Position numbers and translations under genes: made by a program
From: an uncultured Bryobacterales bacterium
GTDB lineage: Bacteria; Acidobacteriota; Terriglobia; Bryobacterales; UBA6623
Direction of reading: 5' to 3'
Assembly (NCBI GenBank): GCA_951813605.1
Contig: OX638379.1
Span: 2,056,471 to 2,120,470, forward strand
DNA: 64,000 nucleotides
Part shown: in pieces, positions 26,850 to 35,471 of the stretch
How the letters are laid out: each line of letters opens with the position of its first letter
How positions within the stretch are numbered: position 1 is the stretch's first letter
Notes under the pieces: generated by a model
The model's input: only the letters and a program-made list of their open reading frames with translations
The model's database searches: none
What the model was told of the DNA's origin: nothing

Positions 26850-27764
26850 ATGTCCTTGCTTGTAGTTGGTTCCGTCGCTTACGACGGCATCGAGACACCT
26901 CGTGGAAAAGTCGACCGCGTGCTTGGCGGCGCAGGGTCGTATATCGCCCTGGCGGCAAGCCATTTTACAAATGTCCGGCTGGTTGCCGTGGTGGGTGAGG
27001 ACTTCGCGCCCGAAGACGAAGCCGTATTGCGGCGTCGAAACGTCGATCTCGAGGGATTGGAGAGAGCACCGGGCAAGAGCTTCTATTGGAAGGGCGTGTA
27101 CTCGAGGCAAATGAACCGTCGACGCACGCTCGTAACGGAACTCAATGTCTTTGCCGATTTTCGGCCCAGGCTGCCCCGGTCCTACCGAGACACGCCCCTA
27201 ATACTGCTAGGAAACATCCATCCGGAGCTGCAAGACGTGGTGCTTGACCAAGCCCCGGACCGACAGTACGTGGCGGGCGACACGATGAACTACTGGATCG
27301 AGAGGACGCCTGGCGAGCTAGCTTCGACAATCCGGCGATGGGATGCAATTCTCGTCAACGACGAGGAGGCACGCCAGATCTCCAAACAGGACAACCTAAG
27401 GGCAGCCGCCCGCGACATCCGCTCGATGGGACCCAATACGGTCGTGATCAAGCGTGGAGAGCACGGAGCGACGCTGTTTCACGACGGCCAATGCTTTATT
27501 TCGCCTGCCTATCCGCTGGAAGACCTGATCGATCCGACCGGCGCCGGCGACGCCTTTGCAGGCGGGTTCATGGGACACCTGGCGTCACTCGGACTTGGCA
27601 ACGCGAGCGAGGCGGGCATCAAGGAACTGCGTCTCGCGATGATTTACGGCTCAGTGATGGGAAGCTTTTGCTGCGAACGGTTTGGTGTTGAGGCGCTGAA
27701 GGACCTGACCAAAGACCGCATTGAGGATCGCTTCTCTGAATTCCGGCAGCTAACTGCCTATTGA
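26850..27764 (+). CDS. PfkB family kinase linked to MTA phosphorylase
   Basis: A 304-aa ribokinase-fold protein. Signature 1 region is GGAGSYIALAASHF and the catalytic signature 2 is DPTGAGDAFAGGFMGH near the C-terminus. Several positions (KRGEHGATLFHDG) are typical of sugar and nucleoside kinases. It lies 23 bp after mtnP, so a purine- or methylthioribose-related substrate is a reasonable inference, but an adenosine kinase or generic sugar kinase cannot be excluded from the sequence alone. Confidence 0.9.
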   Translation: MSLLVVGSVAYDGIETPRGKVDRVLGGAGSYIALAASHFTNVRLVAVVGEDFAPEDEAVLRRRNVDLEGLERAPGKSFYWKGVYSRQMNRRRTLVTELNVFADFRPRLPRSYRDTPLILLGNIHPELQDVVLDQAPDRQYVAGDTMNYWIERTPGELASTIRRWDAILVNDEEARQISKQDNLRAAARDIRSMGPNTVVIKRGEHGATLFHDGQCFISPAYPLEDLIDPTGAGDAFAGGFMGHLASLGLGNASEAGIKELRLAMIYGSVMGSFCCERFGVEALKDLTKDRIEDRFSEFRQLTAY

Positions 27765-27798
27765 TTGCGACGACTGCCCGTCCGCCGCCGCACCGGTT

Positions 27799-30666
27799 TC
27801 ATCTCTCGTAGCGGATCCAGAGCGGGCTCGCCCAGGCCATTGCCTGGTTGCTCTGCTTGAGTCGCACGTAGTACATATTCCACTGGCCTTGCACAGCCGC
27901 TGAGTCTGACCAATCCAAATCGACCTCCTGGACGTTTGGCTCCATGGAGGCCACCACCTCGGGCGTTTGCAATCCAACCTGCCGGATGATTTCTACGCTT
28001 TCTATGGGCGCTGTTCCAGACGCCGCGATTCGCAGCCGAGGCGTGGCGTAGGTGGAGAATTCGTCTCCCATCAGGTAGTCGCCGGAGCGGACAACCAAAG
28101 CAATGTTGTCGTGGGCCGCGTAGGAATGCCGGCGCTTGAACCCCTCGATGATGCCATCGCGGGAATTCTCCTCCGCCAGTACGAAGGCGTAGCTGATGTG
28201 TGTCGAAACGTGGTCGCTGCTTGCCTGGAAGCCTAGGCGACGCCCTTTCTGGAACGCTTCCCAAATGAATCCTGCGGGCCGATAGCCCTGAATCGTGTCT
28301 TCCGGGCCGGTGGCCGCAGTGGGACCGCCCGACAGCTCGTAGCTTTGGCGGTGTCCTTGGAAAAGCTCCACAACCGGCTCCACTTCCCGGTCCCAGTCCC
28401 GCCAATCGGTGCCCATGTTGGTCCCCGAAGTGTGCGACGAGCAGATGCCTCCGAAGTGCTTGAGGTAGGCGAACAGATTCTGAATGTCCGGAGAGCCGCC
28501 CTCTTCCGTTCCATTGACTCGGTTCCTGCCCTGCATTCGCAGGAGCGGTCGAATGCCTCGCCGGGGCAACATGACGTTTCGGTGGCCACTGGGATAGCTG
28601 ACGCTTCGCTCGTACGTATACATTGCGCTGAACGCGCCGGGGGCGTGGTACATGTCACTTGCCTTCTGCTGGAGCCACCACAGGTAGTCGTGTCCGACGG
28701 CGTAATCGTGATCCCCCGGGCCGATCCAATCCATGTCGGCAACATCCAGACCGTAGCGCCACACCTCTTCGAACGGCCCGTCCCAGTCCCTGTGAGAGGA
28801 AAACTCCGTGTGTCGGTGGAATTCGCCTCTCAAGAAGCGCAGGGTCTTCCCGCCCGCCCGAACCCGCCGGCTCCTTAGCGCGGCGATCTGGTTCGTTTCG
28901 TCCGGATGTACCGGCGTCCCCGTAGAACGAGGCTTCGTGGCGTCGGCGGGGCCGAGTTTCGGCTCGGACCGATCACCGTCCGCCCTGAGGGTGGCGGCGA
29001 AGAGATCGCTGTCCTGGCGGTTCCGCGCCTGCAGGCGTTTGTCTCCGGCGACCACCGCTAAGAGCCCACCGTCCGGCAGAGCGACAAGCCCCGGTTGCCG
29101 GTCAAGCAAATGGTCGGATGCTCGCACCGGGATGGGAGCGGACCACTCGCTTCGGTCGTAGAACGTGGCAAAGCTTCGCCAGCGCTCTCCCCTTCCCGTC
29201 TGCAACGGGTGCTTGCGAAACAGGACCCAAGGCCTGCCAGATCCGTCAAACGCCATGCGCGGAATGCTGATCTTGTGGCGCTGGCTGGTCGCGATGCGCG
29301 GGTCGTCGTGGTAGTAGTCGACCATTGGGGCGAGGGGAGGCACCGCCGTTTCCTTCAACGAGCCGTCCCAAAGCCGGACCAGGATGTTCTTGTTGACGTA
29401 GAAAGGCGACGCCTGCTTGCCTGCCCAGCGGTCGCCGGCGTCCTTGCCCCATCCCTCGTCCGAATCTTCGAATGCCACCCAGACCCGGTCGCGCCCGTCC
29501 ACTGCGACCGAGGCCCGGGCTTCAAACCGTGGCGAGGCGGCAACGGCGATCGGATCGTCAAGCGCCCTGCCGTCGAAGCGTCGCATGTAGACGTCGTAGT
29601 TCCCGGCGCCGTACGTGTCCCATGCGATCCATGCCGAACCCGAGGAATCGGCTCCGATCGACGGTCTCCAGTCATTGGCGTCTTCCGTCGAGACTCGTAC
29701 CGGCTGTCCGCCCAAGCGACGGGCGAAGATGTCGAACCCCGTCTGGCGACGACCTTGCCACGCGTAATACTCCCCGCTCGCGACTACGTTGAAATCAGCA
29801 CCCGGATTGGTCGTCAGGCGGCGCTCGGGGCCCAGGACGCCGCTCGCGACACGATAGTCCCTCGAGTAAATGTCCCAGTTTCCGCCGCGCTGCTCGGACC
29901 AATAAACCGACGCTCGCACTCCGTCAGGCAAACCCGTCACCACTGGACGCCAAACGTCGCGCCCCGGGGGCGTCACGTAGAGGGGGTAGCTCCAGCCCGA
30001 ATCCGTGCGGCGCAAGAGGACAACCCGGTCTCCGTTCGACTCGAATTCGATCGAATCGAAGTCGCCAGCCAAGGCTGCGCCCTCGTCCACCGGCCGCCCC
30101 GGCGCGTACTCGACGAAAGCACACAGCACGGAATGGTCCGCCAAGGAGGCGCAGTCTGGGAAATCCTCTTCAATTTCGGTGGCCGCAAGCGGCACAGCCG
30201 ACGGATTCCTAGAAATCTCGACCCGACCGGCAAGCACCAATTCGGGGCGGCCCATCGACACCTGCAGCGGAGCGAACTCAAAGCTCCCCTGAGCTGTCTC
30301 CACTCGAATCTTGCGCAAATCATCCGCGTCAGACCCGCAGGGGGTTGACGGCAGGCCGATATCAACCGTGGCGGGAAGAATTCTCTCCGAGCTGCCCCCG
30401 CCCGCAAGCTTCAATGGGCTGGATTCGGACTTCGTGTTCCACGCAGCGCCGTCGGGTGCGACCCATCCGCTGGCCGTGCCGGTCCAATCTGTCGGGGCAC
30501 TATCTCCGATGCCGAGGCGCAGAGTCACCCTGCTATCGGCCATGCAATTGCCGCTAGCAGCGACCTGTGCGAGCGCATCAGCCGCGGTCGATCCCGGCGA
30601 ATCAGCTGCTTGCCGGATCGCGACGATGGCTAGGAACGCCAGCACCGCGATGAACGTCTTTTTCAT
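27799..30666 (-). CDS. Large secreted protein: beta-propeller-like N-terminal part with DUF3604/PHP-like C-terminal domain
   Basis: A 955-aa protein with an N-terminal signal peptide (MKKTFIAVLAFLAIVAI). The middle (about 250-560) contains repeating blade-like phrases such as WDIYSRDYRV, FDIFARRLGG and YDVYMRRFDG, each followed by W-R-P-S/V and A-W/V-W/Y turns, typical of a multi-blade propeller. The C-terminal third (about 600-900) begins FLRGEFHRHTEFSSHRDWDG and DMDWIGPGDHDYAVGHDY, and later has GICSSHTSG and QASSDHVS. These are histidine/aspartate metal clusters of the PHP-like DUF3604 type. Exported metal-dependent hydrolase is the likely class; substrate unknown. Confidence 0.85.
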   Translation of the reverse strand: MKKTFIAVLAFLAIVAIRQAADSPGSTAADALAQVAASGNCMADSRVTLRLGIGDSAPTDWTGTASGWVAPDGAAWNTKSESSPLKLAGGGSSERILPATVDIGLPSTPCGSDADDLRKIRVETAQGSFEFAPLQVSMGRPELVLAGRVEISRNPSAVPLAATEIEEDFPDCASLADHSVLCAFVEYAPGRPVDEGAALAGDFDSIEFESNGDRVVLLRRTDSGWSYPLYVTPPGRDVWRPVVTGLPDGVRASVYWSEQRGGNWDIYSRDYRVASGVLGPERRLTTNPGADFNVVASGEYYAWQGRRQTGFDIFARRLGGQPVRVSTEDANDWRPSIGADSSGSAWIAWDTYGAGNYDVYMRRFDGRALDDPIAVAASPRFEARASVAVDGRDRVWVAFEDSDEGWGKDAGDRWAGKQASPFYVNKNILVRLWDGSLKETAVPPLAPMVDYYHDDPRIATSQRHKISIPRMAFDGSGRPWVLFRKHPLQTGRGERWRSFATFYDRSEWSAPIPVRASDHLLDRQPGLVALPDGGLLAVVAGDKRLQARNRQDSDLFAATLRADGDRSEPKLGPADATKPRSTGTPVHPDETNQIAALRSRRVRAGGKTLRFLRGEFHRHTEFSSHRDWDGPFEEVWRYGLDVADMDWIGPGDHDYAVGHDYLWWLQQKASDMYHAPGAFSAMYTYERSVSYPSGHRNVMLPRRGIRPLLRMQGRNRVNGTEEGGSPDIQNLFAYLKHFGGICSSHTSGTNMGTDWRDWDREVEPVVELFQGHRQSYELSGGPTAATGPEDTIQGYRPAGFIWEAFQKGRRLGFQASSDHVSTHISYAFVLAEENSRDGIIEGFKRRHSYAAHDNIALVVRSGDYLMGDEFSTYATPRLRIAASGTAPIESVEIIRQVGLQTPEVVASMEPNVQEVDLDWSDSAAVQGQWNMYYVRLKQSNQAMAWASPLWIRYER

Positions 30667-31277
30667 CTCTACAGCTTACGGCAGCGGCCATTCCAATACC
30701 GCTCTAGGTCCTCCGCGTTTGACGTCGCTGCCGGAGGTCACCTTTTTAGTCGGCTCGCACATCGGTATTCATGGGCAGGCGCGACAGCGTAGTTATCTTG
30801 CAAAGACAGTGCTGAATAAACCAATATATGCTACCATTCGACGAACAATATATTTTCAATTTTCGCGGTACTAATTCGATTTTATGATAATAGTTTAAGT
30901 AGATATTAAGATGATTAATGTGTTTTCTATTCACATGATTTCATTGATCCTAGTTTCATTGGATTTGATCTTCGAGACTCATTTTCTCGGAAGAATTCAC
31001 CTTGATTCATGGTGGGCGACATACATCGTTCGGGAAACGCCTTTTGGGTCGGTGGAATGACGAGTCTGCGGCCCCCCAATGTCACGGGACTGTTGCCTTT
31101 AGGATTGGATCCGACACCCGCGAAGTTCGTCGCCTTGCAGAAAACGGTGTTGGCGACAATTAGTATCCAAAGTGCGTTAGCCGTGCCGTTGAGAGATGCC
31201 GGGAACTTCACCCAAAGTGACACGCTGAAGGAGGAACTGGCAGTCGCCGTTCCCTAACAAGAACGCCCTGCGATCCG
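30667..31277. other. Intergenic region with an AT-rich island
   Basis: About 610 bp. Roughly 30810-30960 is strikingly AT-rich (for example ACAATATATTTTCAATTTTC and TTTAAGTAGATATTAAGATG) within a GC-rich genome. Open frames overlap on opposite strands (30927-31223 minus, 31009-31257 plus) without recognisable motifs. It separates the upstream side of the 955-aa secreted gene from the 3' end of the DUF1080 gene. Confidence 0.6.
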
Positions 31278-32240
31278 TCAGCCGCGCGCAAGGGGAGTCA
31301 CGACGATTTTTCGGAATTCTATCGGGCCGTGGTCTCCTTGGAGCAAGATCGGGCCGGGCGTAGATTCGCTCGCATCTTGAGCCATCGCGGTAAGCCCCCG
31401 AATCACCTGCCGGTCGATGATCGTGGCTTGGTTCAGGTCGACCGTCACCGTGCGCCCCACCAAGCGTATATCGAATGTCTGCCACTCCGAGTGCGGCTTT
31501 GAGGCAAGCACATTAGGCACGATTCGGCTGTACACAGCGCCATTGCCGTGGATTGAAGGCTCCGTCCCGAAGTCATCGTAGATTTGCACCTCGTAGCGCC
31601 CTCGCAGGCCGATGCCGCTGTTGCCGCCTTCGGAAACTCGATACTCCACATGAAGGATGAAGTTCCAGAACTCCCGGTTCGAGGTCAGATTCTCTGCCCG
31701 TGCGACATTTCTCAGAACACCATTCTCCACGACCCAACCTTCCAATTGGCCGGGCGTGCCGGTGTGCCACTCGGCTAAACCCGAGCCGTCGAAGAGTACT
31801 ACGGCTTCCTGCTTGCTCCACTGTTCGTCGTCAGCGTCCGACACCAAATCCGGGCGTCGGCCGGTCCAACTGCGCTTCCTGTCGAGGTCCGCACGGGTTG
31901 TCTCGCCTCGCAACTCGTCCCCTTCAAACCAAGCCCTCGTGGAGCTGGCCACGACGGCACCGCTGTCAAATTCTCGGGCGACTCGGAACGAGAGTCGACC
32001 GTCAACGATGGAAGATTCAAGAAACGGCTGCAGGCGTCCGCCAACCGCGCCTACGATGGACCCCGAGATCTCGTCCGTGCCTGCCCCACTGACCTCCATC
32101 GCCATCGGCCCCTGATCACCCTCCAGCACCCAATGGCCATCGAAGCGCGAATCACGATGGGCCGCTGACTCGGGAGCGCAAGCGCCAGTCACCAAGAGCG
32201 CCGCCAAGACAGGAAGGCAAGCGGCTTCCCGACAGGACAT
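31278..32240 (-). CDS. DUF1080 (3-keto-disaccharide hydrolase-like) lipoprotein
   Basis: A 320-aa protein. Starting at 32240 gives a lipoprotein signal with lipobox LVTGAC. The C-terminal half carries the DUF1080 concanavalin-like beta-sandwich: VVLFDGSGLAEWH, GWVVENGVLRNVARAENLTS, FILHVEYRVSEGGNSGIGLRG and a terminal GPILLQGDHGPIEFRKIVV. DUF1080 proteins include 3-keto-glycoside hydrolases acting on sugars in the periplasm. The N-terminal half (about 30-130) looks like a separate beta-rich module (GHWVLEGDQG). No start with a better signal exists upstream. Confidence 0.88.
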   Translation of the reverse strand: MSCREAACLPVLAALLVTGACAPESAAHRDSRFDGHWVLEGDQGPMAMEVSGAGTDEISGSIVGAVGGRLQPFLESSIVDGRLSFRVAREFDSGAVVASSTRAWFEGDELRGETTRADLDRKRSWTGRRPDLVSDADDEQWSKQEAVVLFDGSGLAEWHTGTPGQLEGWVVENGVLRNVARAENLTSNREFWNFILHVEYRVSEGGNSGIGLRGRYEVQIYDDFGTEPSIHGNGAVYSRIVPNVLASKPHSEWQTFDIRLVGRTVTVDLNQATIIDRQVIRGLTAMAQDASESTPGPILLQGDHGPIEFRKIVVTPLARG

Positions 32241-32562
32241 ACGCGAGATTCCGTTTTCGTCGTACGCGGTGCCTACACGAGACGAAGTGGCTCCGCCCAA
32301 CTCTGCCACCTTTCGGGAACCGCCATCGACCGACCTCATAGCGTCCACAATTGGAACACATTGTTTCGTCCCGCGAAACTGTTGTCCGAACGTCGCCATC
32401 AATCAGCGAACGGGACAACCTGCAGAAGAAACCAAATGATCGCCGGCAATGGCCGGCCCGGATGGCTCGTGGCCACGAGCCGGTCGCGCTGCTAGAGAAA
32501 CTGAAAAACCCAGTGCGCTTAAATCAAGCAGCCAAGTCGTTGGCGAATGGAGAAACGGTCGG
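32241..32562. other. Intergenic region, no supported gene
   Basis: About 320 bp between the DUF1080 lipoprotein start and the formate dehydrogenase Fe-S gene's 3' end. Nothing beyond short shadow frames is visible. Confidence 0.55.
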
Positions 32563-33531
32563 TCAATCCTCCGTCGACTCGCCATCCGCGAAAGCCTTGC
32601 TGCCCTTGGACGCCCCGACAAACTGCCAGCCGAAGCGGCCCTTGATGCACAGGTTTCCCGAAGTCACTTCCTGATCCATCGGAGAGCTAGTCTTGACGAT
32701 TTGATTGTCCTGCGTGTGCAGGGTCAGCGTGCACCCCACACCGCAGTAAGGGCAGATCGTATCAGTCGTCTGTTGTTTCGACTCGTCCCATTCACCTGAC
32801 TCTCGCAAATCGTGCTCGCTCTTGAACATCAGAGCGCCGGTCGGACAAACTCCGATGCAATTGCCGCAATAGACGCATGCAGAGTCAGGAAGCGGCACGT
32901 CGAATTCGGTGGCAATCTTTGCATCGAATCCACGGCCCGCAACCGCTATAGCGAACGTGTTCTGCGCGTCCACGCCGCAAGCTTCGACGCACTTGTAACA
33001 AAGAATGCACTTGGAGTAGTCGCGAATGTACAGATCGTTGTCTATCTTGGGGGGCTGGGCTTGGGAGGCTGCGGGCCTGCCGTCGTCGCCGTAGCGCTCG
33101 GAGTCGGCACCGTAGCGCTCCATGTAGTCCTGCAGCTCGGGTGCCGTCGAGACGTCGGTGCTGGAAGCCAGAAACTCCAGTACCATGCGGCGACTAAGGC
33201 GAACTCTTTCGGAATCGGTGCGAATCGACATGCCCGGCTCCGCCTTGCGCGAGCAGGCCGGAACGAGCGTCCGCGAACCTTCCAATTCCACCACGCATAC
33301 CCGGCAGACATTGACGGGTTCGAGCGTCTCCAAATAGCAGAGCGTCGGCGTATCGACACCGCGCTGCCGGCACGCGTCGAGCAGGGTCGAACCGTCGGGT
33401 ACCGTCACGCTCGTCCCATCCACAGTCACTTCGACGGGCGGGCGGACTTTCCGCGCTGGCGCCTTCGGCACCGGTCCGCGCGGGATGGGAATCGTTAGAC
33501 TCGGCGCGTCGGCGCTGGATTGGTCACTCAC
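32563..33531 (-). CDS. Formate dehydrogenase Fe-S subunit: NuoG-like N-terminal clusters plus the split-off FdhA N-terminal 4Fe-4S domain
   Basis: A 322-aa protein. After a Pro-rich start come a [2Fe-2S] ferredoxin domain (TLCYLE, NVCRVCVVELEG, ending VPAC), a helical NuoG-like segment, and a double [4Fe-4S] module (CILCYKCVEACG and CVYCGNCIGVCPTGAL). The last 70 residues, ICPYCGVGCTL through GNLCIKGRFGWQFVGA, are the CxxCxxxC...C domain that normally opens the molybdenum/tungsten catalytic chain. Yet the protein stops there, with no catalytic domain. The start is GTG 33531, overlapping the NuoEF-type gene stop (GTGA) with an AGGAG about 7 bp upstream. It carries electrons between the catalytic and flavin subunits. 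Confidence 0.88.
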   Translation of the reverse strand: MSDQSSADAPSLTIPIPRGPVPKAPARKVRPPVEVTVDGTSVTVPDGSTLLDACRQRGVDTPTLCYLETLEPVNVCRVCVVELEGSRTLVPACSRKAEPGMSIRTDSERVRLSRRMVLEFLASSTDVSTAPELQDYMERYGADSERYGDDGRPAASQAQPPKIDNDLYIRDYSKCILCYKCVEACGVDAQNTFAIAVAGRGFDAKIATEFDVPLPDSACVYCGNCIGVCPTGALMFKSEHDLRESGEWDESKQQTTDTICPYCGVGCTLTLHTQDNQIVKTSSPMDQEVTSGNLCIKGRFGWQFVGASKGSKAFADGESTED

Positions 33532-35375
33532 TGGGTGCTCCTGGAAAAGATTGGAAAACGAGCCAAGGCCGAGTCCACTGCGCTGGCGGCCGTGTGTCCG
33601 AGACCGCAAATCGAAGCGTCGCTCATCACTTGCGAGATGTCTTTCAAGAGCAACCGTTCCTGATCGACAGAACCGATGGGGTGCCCGGAGTGCAAGCGCT
33701 CGAGAAGCTCTTGCTGTCGAACCGTCCCGACGCGACACGGGACACACTGGCCGCAGCTCTCGTCGCGGAAGAAATCGGCTATACGCAGCAGGATGCGGCC
33801 GAGATCTACGCTGTCGTCGAACGGCATGACGACCGCGGAGCCCACGGTGGCACCGATCGCGCGCATCCCTTCAAAGGTAAACGGAGCGTCGAGTTCATCC
33901 GGTGCAAGAAACGACCCGGCCGCTCCACCGACAAGCACCGCTTGGAGTCGCCCTGTGCCGGAGACGCCTCCGGCAAGGTCGATCAGATCGCGCACCGACA
34001 CACCGAACTCGGCCTCGTATACGCCTGGTCGGGCGAGGTGGCCCGAAAGGCAGAATAGCTTGGGGCCAGAGGACCGCTCGGTGCCTACTGCCGCGAATGC
34101 GTCCCCGCCCCGGAGGAGTATCGGTGGAACATTCGCTAGCGTCTCTACGTTGTTCACCAGCGTGGGCTTGCCAAACAGGCCGGCTTGAGTCGGATAAGGC
34201 GGCTTGTTGCGGGGCTCGCCGCGAAAACCCTCAATCGAGTTGAAAAGGGCCGTCTCTTCGCCGCAAATGTAGGCTCCTGCGCCCCGCCTGATCTCGATAG
34301 GGCAGCACAATTCCAGGAGACCCGCTGCGTCGAAGTCGTCAATCGCGGCCTGGAGCCGTTCCGTGGCCCTGGGGTATTCTCCGCGAACGTAGACGTAAGC
34401 CCGCTCGCAGCCCGAGGCGAACGACGCGATTGCCATCGATTCGACCACGGCATACGGATCCCCCTCCATCAGGACACGGTCCTTGAAAGTGCCGGGCTCG
34501 GATTCGTCAGCGTTGCAAACCAAGTACTTGGGTCCGGAAGCCGACGCGACGGCACGCCACTTGATGCCTGTCGGGAAGGCGGCGCCACCGCGACCCACAA
34601 GCTTTGACGCTTCGACCTGCCGTAGCACCCAATCAGCGCCCTCTTGGAGCGCGAGCTCCAGAGCATCGAGGCCGCCGCTATTCCGATAGGCATCCAAGCT
34701 CTCGGCGCCGGATGACCCGATCCGGCGCAGCAACTCAAGCGATGGTTCCCCTGCTTGAGGCACCGACGATTCGACAGGGCATGTATCAGTAAGCCCGGGG
34801 CGGCCACTGCTTAGGCAGGCCGACACGTCCGGCTCATCGGAGGGGGCAAGCACGCGATTCCAAGGCCGCTCGCCGGATCCTGTGACCAGGACTGCGGGAG
34901 AGCGCTCGCACAGGCCGAGACACGGGCTGCGGACCCAAGTCGCCGGACCATCGTCGGAGGAACTTCCCGCAGGCCCTAGGCTCCGCTCCAGCGCCGAGCA
35001 CAGCTCATTTGCGCCCTTGGCTTGGCATGCGATGTCGTCGCAGACACGGGCCACTACCGGCGAATGCCTCGCCAGCGAGAACATGTCGTAGAAGTCGGCC
35101 ACTCCGTACGCCTCGGCCGGAGGAACTTTCAGCCTCTCGCAGGCGTAATTCAGAGCGCCGGGGCTGATCCAGCCAATTCGCCCGTGAATTGCGTGCAGGA
35201 CCGGCAAAAGCAGGTGCCGCTGACCGGAGGTGCGATGACCGCTCTCTGAGGTCTGGCCTTGGGATTTGTCAGAGCGGGTCCCCCCAGCCCAACGCGACTC
35301 GGCAGGCCCGAGAAGGGCATCGACCGCCTGCCGCTCGGTTTCGCTTGGTGTGTCCGAAGTGAAGTGAAGATCCAC
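33528..35375 (-). CDS. NuoE-NuoF fusion, NAD(H)-binding flavoprotein subunit of formate dehydrogenase
   Basis: A 615-aa fusion of two electron-transfer modules. The NuoE-like thioredoxin-fold part (about 45-190) carries a 2Fe-2S set in CDDIACQAKG and SPCLGLCERSP. The NuoF-like part follows with the FMN/NADH segments GRGGAAFPTGIKWRAV, CNADESEPGTFKDR and GAGAYICGEETAL, then the [4Fe-4S] motif ESCGQCVPCRVG. In NAD-dependent formate dehydrogenases these modules pass electrons to NAD. The gene lies between the catalytic gene (about 95 bp upstream) and the Fe-S gene (4-bp overlap). GTG 35375 follows GGGAGG; TTG 35378 is an alternative. Confidence 0.93.
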   Translation of the reverse strand: MDLHFTSDTPSETERQAVDALLGPAESRWAGGTRSDKSQGQTSESGHRTSGQRHLLLPVLHAIHGRIGWISPGALNYACERLKVPPAEAYGVADFYDMFSLARHSPVVARVCDDIACQAKGANELCSALERSLGPAGSSSDDGPATWVRSPCLGLCERSPAVLVTGSGERPWNRVLAPSDEPDVSACLSSGRPGLTDTCPVESSVPQAGEPSLELLRRIGSSGAESLDAYRNSGGLDALELALQEGADWVLRQVEASKLVGRGGAAFPTGIKWRAVASASGPKYLVCNADESEPGTFKDRVLMEGDPYAVVESMAIASFASGCERAYVYVRGEYPRATERLQAAIDDFDAAGLLELCCPIEIRRGAGAYICGEETALFNSIEGFRGEPRNKPPYPTQAGLFGKPTLVNNVETLANVPPILLRGGDAFAAVGTERSSGPKLFCLSGHLARPGVYEAEFGVSVRDLIDLAGGVSGTGRLQAVLVGGAAGSFLAPDELDAPFTFEGMRAIGATVGSAVVMPFDDSVDLGRILLRIADFFRDESCGQCVPCRVGTVRQQELLERLHSGHPIGSVDQERLLLKDISQVMSDASICGLGHTAASAVDSALARFPIFSRSTQ

Positions 35376-35471
35376 CAACCCTCCCTGGTTTCCTTGAGCC
35401 TATTCGCGTTGTTGCAATGGCGGATTGGCCAGGAAACCGAACCCGCACGCCGGGCCGCAGCATACCACCGG

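Noticed and set aside
30927-31257. Overlapping open frames on both strands (98 and 82 codons) beside the AT-rich island
   Set aside because: They overlap on opposite strands and neither has a recognisable domain; at most one could be real and there is no basis to choose.
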